Origin: CAZAYP01 sp964489425 [NCBI: uncultured Verrucomicrobiota bacterium]
Lineage (GTDB): Bacteria; Verrucomicrobiota; Kiritimatiellia; RZYC01
Assembly: GCA_964489425.1 (NCBI GenBank)
Contig: CAZAYP010000040.1
Location: forward strand, 1-54,065
Direction of reading: 5' to 3'
Length of the DNA stretch: 54,065 nucleotides
The position numbers and the translations under genes were made by a program. Shown here piece by piece: positions 8,171-16,655 of the stretch (within the stretch, counting starts at the first letter, position 1; each line of letters opens with the position of its first letter). Under the pieces are notes generated by a model, which saw nothing but the letters and a program-made list of their open reading frames with translations, made no database searches and was not told the origin of the DNA.

Positions 8171-9534
8171 GACCGTGCCTCCGGCGTTGCAACCCCCAGG
8201 GCGCCGGCCAGGGCCTGCGCCAGGCCGTCGAGGTCGGCCGCCGTATGTTTTTCCGTGCAGGCCACCACCAGCACGTTGTCCATGCCCGGGTACTGCGTCC
8301 CGGCCGGGAACCCGGCCACGATGCCCTCCGCCAGCAACCGCTCCACCACGGGGCCGGCCGGCCGCGGCAGGGTCACGGCGAACTCGTTGAAAAACGGCTG
8401 GTCGAACGCCGGCCGCACGCCGGGCAGCCGGCACAGCCGTTCCCGGGCGGCGGCGGCGCGCGCGGCGCAGGTCTCCGCCAGGCGCGCGAACCCGGTGCGG
8501 CCCAGCAGGCTCAGGTACACCACGGCGCGCAGCGCGCACAGGGCCTCGTTGGTGCAGATGTTGGAGCTGGCCTTCTCGCGGCGGATGTGCTGCTCGCGGG
8601 CCTGGAGGGTCAGGACGAACCCGCGCCGGCCCTGCGCGTCCTGCGTGGCGCCGACGATCCGGCCGGGCATCTTGCGCACGTGCTCCCGCCGCACGGCCAT
8701 GAACCCGAGATACGGGCCGCCGAACGACAGCGGCAGGCCGAGGCTCTGGCCCTCGCCGGTGACCAGGTCCGCGCCCATCGCGCCCGGCGTCTGGAGCAGG
8801 CCCAGCGCCACCGGATAGGCGGACATGAGCGCCAGCGCGCCGGCGGCGCGGGCCTGGGCGCAAAGGTCGCTGTAATCATCCACGCACCCGAAAAAGTTGG
8901 GGTTCTGCACGATGACCGCGGCCGTGTTTTTGTCCAGCAGCCGGCCGAACGCCGCGCGGTCGGCCCGGCCGCCGGCCAGCGGCAGTTCCTGGAAGTCCAG
9001 GTCCAGGTGCCGGGTGTAGGTGCGCAGCATGGCCCGGTAGCCCGGGTTCACGCCCTGGTCCACGAGCACGCGCCGGCGCCGGGTGGCTTTCAACGCCATC
9101 ATCAGCGCCTCGAACAGCGCGGTGCCGCCGTCGTACAGGGAGGCGTTGGCCACGTCCATCCCGGTCAGGCGCACGATGGCGGTCTGGTACTCGTAGATGG
9201 CCTGCAGGGTGCCCTGGGACGCCTCGGGCTGGTACGGCGTGTAGGCGGTGTAGAACTCGCCGCGGCTGGTCAGCGCGTCCACCGCCGCGGGGATATAGTG
9301 GTCGTAGAACCCCGCGCCGCAGAAGTTGAGCCGCACGCCGCCGGTGCGGGCGGCGAGTTCCTGGAACTGCCGCATCATCTCCAGCTCCGGCCGGCCGGCC
9401 GGCAGATCAAAAGCCGCCGCCTGGTACGCGGCGGGGATCTCGGCGAACAGGCCGTCGAAATCCGCCACGCCGGACGCGGCCAGCATCGCGCGGATGTCGT
9501 CCGCGCCAGACGCAATGAATGACGTATGCCCCAT
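8167..9534 (-). CDS. gcvPA: Glycine dehydrogenase (decarboxylating) subunit 1
   Basis: 455 aa. N-terminal half of the split P-protein, pairing with gcvPB. The ATG at 9534 (MGHTSFIASGADD) is preferred because AAGGGG lies about 8 nt upstream. An earlier in-frame start at 9591 would add a non-conserved basic leader. Family signatures are FCGAGFYDHYIPAAVD, FYTAYTPYQPEASQGTLQ, NASLYDGGTALFEA and GEGQSLGLPLSFGGPY, the last characteristic of this subunit. Oligomerises with GcvPB as an alpha2beta2 cytoplasmic enzyme. I looked for a glycine riboswitch in the 93 nt upstream and found none. Confidence 0.97.
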   Translation of the reverse strand: MGHTSFIASGADDIRAMLAASGVADFDGLFAEIPAAYQAAAFDLPAGRPELEMMRQFQELAARTGGVRLNFCGAGFYDHYIPAAVDALTSRGEFYTAYTPYQPEASQGTLQAIYEYQTAIVRLTGMDVANASLYDGGTALFEALMMALKATRRRRVLVDQGVNPGYRAMLRTYTRHLDLDFQELPLAGGRADRAAFGRLLDKNTAAVIVQNPNFFGCVDDYSDLCAQARAAGALALMSAYPVALGLLQTPGAMGADLVTGEGQSLGLPLSFGGPYLGFMAVRREHVRKMPGRIVGATQDAQGRRGFVLTLQAREQHIRREKASSNICTNEALCALRAVVYLSLLGRTGFARLAETCAARAAAARERLCRLPGVRPAFDQPFFNEFAVTLPRPAGPVVERLLAEGIVAGFPAGTQYPGMDNVLVVACTEKHTAADLDGLAQALAGALGVATPEARS

Positions 9535-9556
9535 GGCAGACCCCTTGGTTGTGCGC

Positions 9557-9573
9557 CGGCGGGTCGCCGGCCA
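9557..9573. repeat. Short hairpin in the gcvPA leader
   Basis: GCCGGCG and CGCCGGC arms of 7 bp separated by GGT, between gcvPA and the KTSC-domain gene. It could be a simple transcript structure upstream of gcvPA; no known regulatory element was recognised. Confidence 0.35.
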
Positions 9574-9627
9574 GACCGTTGGGCCGCGCAACAGCCGCGG
9601 CCTTACCTGCTGCGGATCAACCGCGGC

Positions 9628-9960
9628 CTATTGCGCCGCACCGTCCGCCTTGACGAATTGGAACTTGCCCTTGATGTTCTGGGCAAAAAACTGGCCCTTG
9701 GACGCGGCCTGCATCAGGCTGTCGTACACCGCTTGCGGCACCTGGAGGTAGCGGTAGGTTTCCCCGTTCTGAAAAGTGATCACCAGGTCCTGGCTGGTCG
9801 GGTCATAGGCCACCTTGTCCAGCAGGGAGGAGTCCACGTCCGTGACCGCGGCCACCGCGGCAGCCGCCGGGGCGGCGATCGGCGCGACCTGCGCCATGAC
9901 CGGGCTCATGCCGGCCACCACAAGACCCGCAACGAGAATGCTGATATTGATGTTCTTCAT
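9628..9960 (-). CDS. Exported KTSC-domain protein
   Basis: 110 aa. A perfect AAGGAGG precedes the ATG at 9960. A signal peptide covers about residues 1-23 (ending SPVMAQ). An Ala-rich spacer follows, then a KTSC domain (about 40-105): VDSSLLDKVAYDPTSQDLVI, FQNGETYRYLQVP, VYDSLMQA and SKGQFFAQNIKGKF. This small domain is usually a free-standing cytoplasmic protein or fused to other modules, and its biochemical role is not established; an exported version is less common. It lies 93 nt upstream of gcvPA on the same strand but has its own promoter-like element. Confidence 0.85.
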   Translation of the reverse strand: MKNINISILVAGLVVAGMSPVMAQVAPIAAPAAAAVAAVTDVDSSLLDKVAYDPTSQDLVITFQNGETYRYLQVPQAVYDSLMQAASKGQFFAQNIKGKFQFVKADGAAQ

Positions 9961-9984
9961 ACGGCCTCCTTTGGTTGACAAACC

Positions 9985-10013
9985 AGAGTAGGCCAGCCGG
10001 CCGGTGGTGTCAA
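9985..10013 (-). promoter_or_regulatory. Putative promoter of the KTSC-domain gene
   Basis: Minus-strand TTGACA (10013-10008), 17-nt spacer, TACTCT (9990-9985). The leader would be about 18 nt and contains the AAGGAGG ribosome binding site. Confidence 0.5.
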
Positions 10014-10114
10014 TGGCCGATCCGCGTTTTGCAGCCGGGTGCGGCCCTTGCGGAACAAGCGGCGTCCGCATAAATAGGCCGGCAAAAGGCTTGCGGCGCC
10101 CCCTCGCTTGCTGC

Positions 10115-10120
10115 CATAAT
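10115..10120 (+). promoter_or_regulatory. Putative -10 element of the sensor-kinase operon, leaderless geometry
   Basis: CATAAT lies exactly 7 nt before the ATG at 10128. A weak -35-like TTGCGG is 18 nt upstream of it. There is no Shine-Dalgarno sequence, consistent with a leaderless transcript. Confidence 0.45.
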
Positions 10121-10127
10121 TCCGCCC

Positions 10128-13100
10128 ATGAAAATGCCCGGTTCAAGCTGCCGGGTCCCCTGCGGGAGAGCGGCCCGGCGTGACGGTTTTGCGCATGCGC
10201 GCCGGGGGGTGCGCAACCGGGTCGGTGCCGGGCGGGCTTACGCCGGCGCGTGGCTCCTGGGCGCATGGCTTGTCCTGCCGGCCCACGCCCACGCCCAGGA
10301 ACGCCTGCGGGTCGGGATCTACGACAATTGCCCCAAGATTTACAGCGCCTCCAACGGCGTGGCCAGCGGATTCTTTCCCGCGGTCCTCGACCTGGTGGCC
10401 CGCCCCGCGGGATGGACGCTGGAGTATGTTCCCGGCACGTGGGACGAGTGCCTGGAGCGCCTGGAGCGCGGCGACCTGGACATCATGCCGGACGTGGCCT
10501 ATTCCCAGCCGCGCGCCGAGCGCTACCTGTTCACCGAGGAAACCGCGCTGATCAGCTACTCCGCGATCTACACCCGGCCGGACCTGGAGGTGCAATCGTT
10601 TTTTGATCTCAGCGACCAGCGCATCGCCGTCCTGATCAACAGCATCAACTACACCGGCCCGGACGGGATTCGGTCCATCCTCGACAAGTTCCAAATTCCC
10701 GCCGCATACGTTGAGTGCACCTCCTACGATCAGGTCCTGCAGGCGGTCCAGACCGGGCGCGCGGATGCGGCGGTGGTGAACAACATTTTCGGCGCCACGG
10801 CCGAGGGCCGGTACCGGCTGCTGCGGTCGCCCCTGGTGTTCAACCCCAGCCAGCTCAAGTTTGCCCTGAGCCGGAAAGCGCCGCAGGCGCCGACCTGGGC
10901 GCGGCACATCGACGCCGCCCTGCGCGAACTCAAGGCCAACCGCACCTCCCAGTACTACCAGGCCCTGGACACGCACATCTACGGGATGGCGCCCCCGGCG
11001 CCGGCCGCCGGCGAAGACACGAACACCTCCTCCGTGCTGCTGACCCCCGCCGAAAGCGACTGGATTGCGCAGCACCCGGTCATCCGCCTGGGGTTTGATC
11101 CGGAGTTTGTGCCGTTTGAGTTTGCGGACGACCGCGGGCAGTATGCCGGGCTGGCCTCCGACTACGTGCGGTTGCTGAACAAGATGCTGGGATTAAACAT
11201 GCAGGTCGTTTCCAACCAGGCCTGGAAAGCCGCGGTGGAACAGATCAAGCGGGGCGACCTGGATGTGCTGCCTTGCGTGGGCGAAACCGAGGAACGCCGG
11301 GGCTATTTGCGGTTTTCGAAAGCTTACGTCAATTATCACCGGGTGATTCTCACGCGCAACGGCGCCCCCTTTGTCGCGGGCATCGACGACATCCGCGACT
11401 GGCGGGTGGGCGTGCAGACCAACACCTCCCACTCGGGCTTTCTGCGGGACCGCACGACCATTCAGCCCACGTTTTATCCGACCTTGCAGGATTCGCTCCT
11501 GGCGTTGTCTGCCGGGCGCGTGGACGCGGTGGTGGGGAATTTGGCATCGGCCGCGTTCTGGATCCGCAAGCTCAACCTGGCCAACCTGAAGGTTGCGGCG
11601 CCGGCCAGCTACGAAGTGTCGACGCTGCACTTTGCGGTGCGCAAGGACTGGCCCGAGCTGGTGGCGATCCTTAACAAGGGCCTGGATGCGATCAGCGACC
11701 AGGTCGAGCAGGATATCCGGCGCCGCTGGGTGGGGATCGAGTTCAAGCCCGGCATCCAGGCGCGCGTGGTATGGGGCTACGTGTGGCGCGTGGGACTGGT
11801 CCTCGTACCGCTGCTCGTGCTGATCCTGGTCTGGAACTACCAACTCAAGCGGCAGATCCGGCGCCGGGTGGCCACGGAGAAACAGTTGCAGCACCAGCAG
11901 GCTTTCGCGCGCCAGGTCTCCGAGATCTCCGCGCACCTGATGGCCGCCACGCCAGAGGCCATCGATGCCGAGGTGGCCGCCGGCCTGGCCGCGGTCACCC
12001 ACCTGGCCGGCGCGGACGCGGGGTTCCTGCTCGAGCTGCCCGGAGACCCGGCCCCGCTGCAGTGCCTGCAATCCTGCGCCGCCGGCCCGGCGGGCGGCGG
12101 CCCGGAGGCGCTGGCGGCCCTGCACACCCCCTGGTGGCGCGACCAGCTGCGGGCGGGCCGCCCGATCCTGCTGGCCGGGCCCGGCGACCTGCCCGCATCG
12201 GCCGGCGTGGGCCCCGCCGAGCTGGCGGCCGCGGGGGTCGGATCCCTGGTCGAGGCGCCCTGCGGCGGGAAAGACGGGCGCTGCACGTGCCTGTGCCTCA
12301 CCCACCGCGCGCCCGGCCGCAACTGGAGCCAGGACGACGTCAGCCTGCTGCGCCTGCTTGGGCAGAACATAACCAACGCCCTGGCCCGGAAAAAAGCCGA
12401 GGAGTCCCTGGCGCAATACGCCCACACCCTGGAGCAGGCCAACCGCCAGCTCACGGACCTGGACCGGCTCAAGAACATGTTCATCGCCTCGGTCTCGCAC
12501 GAGCTGCGCACGCCGCTCAACTCCATCATCGGGTTCACCGGGGTCCTGCTCAAGGGCATGACCGGCCCGTTGAACCCGCGCCAGCAGGAGCAGCTGGGGC
12601 GGGTGTACAAGTCGGCCCATCACCTGCTCGAGCTGATCACGGACATCATCGATATTTCCAAGATCGAGTCGGGCCGGATCGACCTGTTCCCCACGGCCTT
12701 CCCGCTGGCGGACGCATTGCGGGAGGCGGTGGCGTCCATCCAGCCACAGCTGGAAACCAAGGGCCTGGCCATGGAGGTCGGCCCGCTCCCGGCCTGCGAG
12801 CTGTTCACGGACCGCAAGCGCTTCCAGCAGTGCGTGCTGAACTACCTGAGCAATGCCGTCAAGTACACCGAGCGGGGGCGGGTCAGCCTGGCCGCGCGGG
12901 AGACCGAGGGGCAGGTGGAGATTACCGTGACCGACACCGGGATCGGCATCGCGCCGGCGGACATGGAACGTCTGTACGAAGCGTTTGAGCGCTTCGACTC
13001 GCACCTGCGCATCAAGGCCGGCGGCACCGGCCTGGGATTGTATCTCACCAAGAAAATTGTCACCGAGCTGCTCAAGGGCCGGGTGTTTGCCCGCAGCACG

Positions 13101-13187
13101 CCCGGCACGGGCAGCGTGTTCGGCCTGGCCATTCCCCGCGACGTGCGGACGGTCCAGGCCCCGCCGGCGGCAGGAGGAACGCCATGA
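10128..13187 (+). CDS. Sensor histidine kinase with two periplasmic solute-binding domains
   Basis: 1019 aa. After a basic leader and a signal or anchor segment (about 38-57, ending AHAHAQ) come two extracytoplasmic amino-acid-binding-type (SBP_bac_3) domains, about 60-290 and 305-545. The first contains LRVGIYDNCPKIYSA, the second IRLGFDPEFVPFEF. A membrane helix (about 553-571) leads to a GAF-like region (590-755), HisKA with H791 in SVSHELRTPLNS, and HATPase_c with NYLSNAVKYTERG, DTGIGIAP and GGTGLGLYLTKK. The layout is that of BvgS/EvgS-like tandem Venus-flytrap sensors, here without a phosphorelay tail. Receiver domains are encoded by the next two genes, the first overlapping by 4 nt (ATGA). 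The ligand is unknown. Confidence 0.93.
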   Translation: MKMPGSSCRVPCGRAARRDGFAHARRGVRNRVGAGRAYAGAWLLGAWLVLPAHAHAQERLRVGIYDNCPKIYSASNGVASGFFPAVLDLVARPAGWTLEYVPGTWDECLERLERGDLDIMPDVAYSQPRAERYLFTEETALISYSAIYTRPDLEVQSFFDLSDQRIAVLINSINYTGPDGIRSILDKFQIPAAYVECTSYDQVLQAVQTGRADAAVVNNIFGATAEGRYRLLRSPLVFNPSQLKFALSRKAPQAPTWARHIDAALRELKANRTSQYYQALDTHIYGMAPPAPAAGEDTNTSSVLLTPAESDWIAQHPVIRLGFDPEFVPFEFADDRGQYAGLASDYVRLLNKMLGLNMQVVSNQAWKAAVEQIKRGDLDVLPCVGETEERRGYLRFSKAYVNYHRVILTRNGAPFVAGIDDIRDWRVGVQTNTSHSGFLRDRTTIQPTFYPTLQDSLLALSAGRVDAVVGNLASAAFWIRKLNLANLKVAAPASYEVSTLHFAVRKDWPELVAILNKGLDAISDQVEQDIRRRWVGIEFKPGIQARVVWGYVWRVGLVLVPLLVLILVWNYQLKRQIRRRVATEKQLQHQQAFARQVSEISAHLMAATPEAIDAEVAAGLAAVTHLAGADAGFLLELPGDPAPLQCLQSCAAGPAGGGPEALAALHTPWWRDQLRAGRPILLAGPGDLPASAGVGPAELAAAGVGSLVEAPCGGKDGRCTCLCLTHRAPGRNWSQDDVSLLRLLGQNITNALARKKAEESLAQYAHTLEQANRQLTDLDRLKNMFIASVSHELRTPLNSIIGFTGVLLKGMTGPLNPRQQEQLGRVYKSAHHLLELITDIIDISKIESGRIDLFPTAFPLADALREAVASIQPQLETKGLAMEVGPLPACELFTDRKRFQQCVLNYLSNAVKYTERGRVSLAARETEGQVEITVTDTGIGIAPADMERLYEAFERFDSHLRIKAGGTGLGLYLTKKIVTELLKGRVFARSTPGTGSVFGLAIPRDVRTVQAPPAAGGTP

Positions 13188-13555
13188 AGCGCGCGCTGAT
13201 CATCGAAGACAACGACAACAACATGCAGCTGATCACGTTCCTGCTGGAAACCAGCGGCTATGCGACCTTCGGCGCCGTAAACGGCCTGCAGGGTTGCGAG
13301 CTGGCCGAGCGCGAGCGGCCGGACTTCATCATCCTCGACATCCAGCTGCCCGACATCCCGGGCACCGAGGTGCTGCGCCGCATCCGCGCCACGGAGGCCG
13401 GCCGGACCGTGCCGATCATTGCCATGACCTCGTACGCCATGGCGGGCGACGAGCAGCGGCTGCTGGCGGCCGGCTGCACCGGGTACATCGAGAAACCGAT
13501 CAACCCGGACCTGGTGATCGATCAAATCCGCCGTTTTACCGGGGAGCAGCCATGA
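13184..13555 (+). CDS. Single-domain CheY-like response regulator
   Basis: 123 aa, one REC domain and no output domain. The acidic pocket is IIEDNDNN, the phospho-acceptor is the Asp in FIILDIQLPD (about residue 52), the switch Thr is in AMTSYA and the conserved Lys is in YIEKPINPD. It overlaps the upstream kinase and the downstream hybrid kinase by ATGA at both ends, so the three should be translated together. It likely shuttles phosphate or acts by protein interaction. The DNN variant resembles DivK-like regulators, but no orthology is claimed. Confidence 0.93.
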   Translation: MKRALIIEDNDNNMQLITFLLETSGYATFGAVNGLQGCELAERERPDFIILDIQLPDIPGTEVLRRIRATEAGRTVPIIAMTSYAMAGDEQRLLAAGCTGYIEKPINPDLVIDQIRRFTGEQP

Positions 13556-15612
13556 GAATCCTGGTGGTCGAAGACGACGAAAACTCGCGCGCGCTGCAGC
13601 ATACCATGCTCGAGTCCGCGGGATACGATGTCCTGAGCGCCGACAATGGCCAGCAAGCGCTGGAGCTGGTGCACGAATGGACGCCGGACCTGATTATTTC
13701 GGACCTGCTCATGCCGGTCATGGACGGCTTTGCCTTCTGCCGCGCCCTGCGGAAGGATCCCGCGCTGCGGGACATCCCGCTGATCTTTTACACCGCCACC
13801 TTCACCAACCCGGACGATGAGCGCCTGGCCTTTGGCGTGGGCGCCACCAAGTTTCTCCTCAAGCCCATGGACCCGGAAGACTTTTTGGCCGAGGTGCAGC
13901 AGGTGCTGCAGGCCACCCAACCCCGGACGGTCCCGGCGCAGCCGCTGCCGACCAACGGGCCGGTCGCGCTGCAAATCCAGACCCAGTATGCCGACGCCCT
14001 GTCGCGCAAGCTGTCCAAGAAAATCGCCGACCTGGAGCTCAGCCAGCGCGATCTGGCCGCCAGCGAGAGAAAATACCGGCGCCTGGCGGAAGCCCTGCAC
14101 CGCAGCTACTTTTTCTACTCGCGCGATGCCCAGAACCGCCTGCATTACATCAGCCCGTCGGTGACCCAGGTCCTGGGCTGCACCCCGGCGGCAGCCCAGG
14201 CCGGGCTGCACCAGTTCATGACCGACTGCGAGGCCAACCGGCGCTTTTCCGCCTGGCAGCGCGACAACGCGCTCGGCGAACCGCAACCGATGTTTACCGC
14301 CGAGTTCCGCCGCCCGGACGGCGCGTTGCGCTACGTGGAGCTCACCGAGCAGGCCGTGATGGACCCCTCCGGGCACCTCGAGATGGTGGAGGGCATTGCC
14401 CACGACATCACCGACAACCTGCGCCTGGCCCGCGAAAAAGCGGAAATGGAAAAAATGCTGCGCTACTCCCAGAAGGAACAGGCCCTGGGCACCTTGGCCA
14501 GCGGGATTGCCCACGACTTCAATAATATCCTGACCAGCATCATGTGCCTGGCCGAGATGATCCGCCAGGACGCGCCCGCGGACACGCCGACCCACGGCTT
14601 TGCCGCGGAGATCGTCACCGCCGGCCGGCGCGCCGCCGACCTGATCGCGCAGATCAAAACCTTCGGCCGCCGCCAGGACCAGCCCATGAGTTCCCAGGCG
14701 CCGGCCGCCATTGTCGAGGAGGCGCTGCGCCTGGTGCGCGCCACGGTGTCGCGGCGGATAGAAATCCGCACCCGCCTGGACGGGATGTATCCCGAGGTGC
14801 TGGCCGACTCCACCCAGTTGCACCAGGTGGTGGTCAACCTGTGCACCAACGCCTACCAGGCCATGCGCGAGAAGGGCGGCGTGCTGCAGGTCGCGCTCGA
14901 CGCCGTGCGCGTGGAGTCCTGCGATGCCGTGGCCAGCCAGGGGTTGGCGCCCGGCGAGTACGTGCGGCTGGAGGTCAGCGACACCGGGTGCGGCATGACC
15001 CCGGAGGTCCTGGACCGGATTTTTGAGCCCTACTTCACCACCAAGGACAAGGACGAAGGCACCGGGCTGGGCCTGGCCGTGGTGCAGGGCATCGTGCGCA
15101 GCCACGGCGGCTTCATCACCGTGTACAGCGCCCCCGGCAGCGGCACGACGTTCCACGTCTACCTGCCCGCCATCCAACGCAACCATCCGCCGGCCACGGC
15201 CCCCCTGCCCGACCCGGTGCGCGGCCACGGCGAGATGGTGCTGGTGGTGGGCAACGAAATTTCGGCTTCGCACAACCTGGCCACCCTGCTGGAGACCCTG
15301 GGGTATCGGGCCAGCGTCACCCTGAACAGCCGCGAAACCCTCGAGCTGGTGCGCCAGGCGCCGCAGCGTTACCAACTGGTCATCGCGGACCTGACCATGC
15401 CCGACCTGAGCGGGGTGGAGCTGGCGCAGGAATTGCTGGCCGTGCGGCCGGACCTGCCCATTGTCGTGTGCACCTGGTTCAGCGGCCTCATCCAGGCGGA
15501 GAAAACCGCCCAGCTGGGCATCCGCGGCTACCTGAAAAAGCCGGTGCTGATCCGCGAGCTGGCCCAGGCCCTGCAACAGGCGCTGGCCGCGCCCGCCGCG
15601 CCCCGCACCTGA
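13552..15612 (+). CDS. Hybrid histidine kinase (REC-PAS-HisKA-HATPase-REC), soluble
   Basis: 686 aa. REC1 (about 1-120) is canonical: VVEDDEN, ISDLLMPVMDG, FLLKPMDPED. A helical linker precedes a PAS domain (about 175-290), then HisKA with H321 in GIAHDFNNILTS. HATPase_c follows (VNLCTNAYQAM, DTGCGMTP, GTGLGLAVVQG). The C-terminal receiver (about 560-682) keeps the acceptor Asp in VIADLTMPD and the Lys in YLKKPV, but its acidic pocket reads LVVGNEIS in place of a DD/DE pair, so metal binding and phosphorylation there are doubtful. There are no membrane segments, so input must come through REC1 or PAS, most simply from the upstream sensor. Confidence 0.93.
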   Translation: MRILVVEDDENSRALQHTMLESAGYDVLSADNGQQALELVHEWTPDLIISDLLMPVMDGFAFCRALRKDPALRDIPLIFYTATFTNPDDERLAFGVGATKFLLKPMDPEDFLAEVQQVLQATQPRTVPAQPLPTNGPVALQIQTQYADALSRKLSKKIADLELSQRDLAASERKYRRLAEALHRSYFFYSRDAQNRLHYISPSVTQVLGCTPAAAQAGLHQFMTDCEANRRFSAWQRDNALGEPQPMFTAEFRRPDGALRYVELTEQAVMDPSGHLEMVEGIAHDITDNLRLAREKAEMEKMLRYSQKEQALGTLASGIAHDFNNILTSIMCLAEMIRQDAPADTPTHGFAAEIVTAGRRAADLIAQIKTFGRRQDQPMSSQAPAAIVEEALRLVRATVSRRIEIRTRLDGMYPEVLADSTQLHQVVVNLCTNAYQAMREKGGVLQVALDAVRVESCDAVASQGLAPGEYVRLEVSDTGCGMTPEVLDRIFEPYFTTKDKDEGTGLGLAVVQGIVRSHGGFITVYSAPGSGTTFHVYLPAIQRNHPPATAPLPDPVRGHGEMVLVVGNEISASHNLATLLETLGYRASVTLNSRETLELVRQAPQRYQLVIADLTMPDLSGVELAQELLAVRPDLPIVVCTWFSGLIQAEKTAQLGIRGYLKKPVLIRELAQALQQALAAPAAPRT

Positions 15613-15626
15613 GACGGCAGCGGATC

Positions 15627-16142
15627 ATGGCCCCGCGCTTCCTCCATGTAACCCCCAGGGCGCAGCGCTGGATCTGGGGCGCCCATCCCCGCCGCACCCT
15701 GGTGCGGGCCGCCTTGCTGGCGCTGGCCCTGGTCGTCCTGGGTCGCTGGGTCTGGCTGCCCGCGCGCGTCCATGGCGCGAGCATGACGCCGACCCTCGCG
15801 GACGGTTCCTGGCACGTGATCGCGCGGCTGCGCTACCACGGCCGGGCGCCCGCGCGCGGCGACGTGGTGGCCCTGCGCATGGCAGGCTGGCGGGTCATGT
15901 ACATCAAGCGCGTACTGGCCGTGCCCGGCGACACGTTGGCGTTCGCCGCCGGGCAGCTGAACGTCAATGGCACGGACGTCCCGGAACCGTACGTGAAGTT
16001 CCAAGGCGCATGGACCCTGCCCACCGTGGCGTTGGGTCCGGATGAATATTTCGTGGCCGGCGACAACCGCGCCATGCCGATCGAGGAACACGCGGCCGGC
16101 CTTGTGTCCGGCCGGCGCATCGCCGGGGGGCTGTGGTTTTGA
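15627..16142 (+). CDS. lepB: Signal peptidase I, short form
   Basis: 171 aa. Membrane serine/lysine-dyad peptidase that removes signal peptides on the outer face of the inner membrane. One N-terminal membrane anchor (about residues 28-44) is followed by the Ser nucleophile in GASMTPTL, the general-base Lys in MYIKRVLAVPGD, and box E in GDNRAMP. It is short because the variable beta-domain insertion is small. The ATG at 15627 lies 14 nt after the hybrid-kinase stop, without a clear Shine-Dalgarno. This may be a second, specialised LepB, since main copies are usually longer. Confidence 0.9.
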   Translation: MAPRFLHVTPRAQRWIWGAHPRRTLVRAALLALALVVLGRWVWLPARVHGASMTPTLADGSWHVIARLRYHGRAPARGDVVALRMAGWRVMYIKRVLAVPGDTLAFAAGQLNVNGTDVPEPYVKFQGAWTLPTVALGPDEYFVAGDNRAMPIEEHAAGLVSGRRIAGGLWF

Positions 16143-16648
16143 TTTCGCGCAATATCCAACGGACCGTGGGCGTGCTGCTGGTGATGATCGCCGTGCTGGC
16201 GGTCCGGCATTACCGCCAGGACCACATGCAGATCCGGCGTGGATTTGACCGCATGGTGGAGCTGGCGCGCAAGCGCGGGCCGGAAAGCCCCATCGCGGCG
16301 GCAGCGCGCGCCGAGCGCTTCAGCGGATGGCTGGCCGACAAGGTCACGGTGCAGGATGTGCCCTACGCGGGCACGCTTGCCGGCCGCAACGACGTCCGGG
16401 CCGCCTTTTTCCAGTGGCGCGCCCTGGCCGACAGCATCCGCCTGGAGGTGTACGACCGCGAGGTGGACGTGGCGCCGGACCATCTCAGCGCGCGCCTGCG
16501 GGCCACGGTAATCGCGGAAGCTTCCGGCCGCCTGGCCGGGGATGAGCTGGTGCGCGAGTTCGAAGTGGACTGGCGCAAGATCGAGGGCAAGTGGCGGGTG
16601 GCTGCCGTGCGCTCGGTGGAGGCCATCCGCCTGCCGGAACCGCGGTGA
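16139..16648 (+). CDS. Membrane-anchored NTF2/SnoaL-like protein
   Basis: About 169 aa. The TTG at 16139 overlaps the lepB TGA and has GGGGGG 8 nt upstream; a GTG at 16133 is the alternative. An uncleaved hydrophobic segment (VGVLLVMIAVLAV) anchors the protein. The remaining domain has an alpha-beta cone pattern: a helix, then strands around VTVQDVPYAGTLAGRNDVRAA, ending FEVDWRKIEGKWRVAAVRSV, which resembles NTF2-like folds. No catalytic residues can be assigned. It ends the operon begun by the sensor kinase. Confidence 0.65.
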   Translation: MISRNIQRTVGVLLVMIAVLAVRHYRQDHMQIRRGFDRMVELARKRGPESPIAAAARAERFSGWLADKVTVQDVPYAGTLAGRNDVRAAFFQWRALADSIRLEVYDREVDVAPDHLSARLRATVIAEASGRLAGDELVREFEVDWRKIEGKWRVAAVRSVEAIRLPEPR

Positions 16649-16655
16649 TGCGCGG

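Noticed and set aside
9535-9627. Glycine riboswitch upstream of gcvPA
   Set aside because: Only 93 nt are available, with a simple GC hairpin and none of the conserved aptamer blocks.
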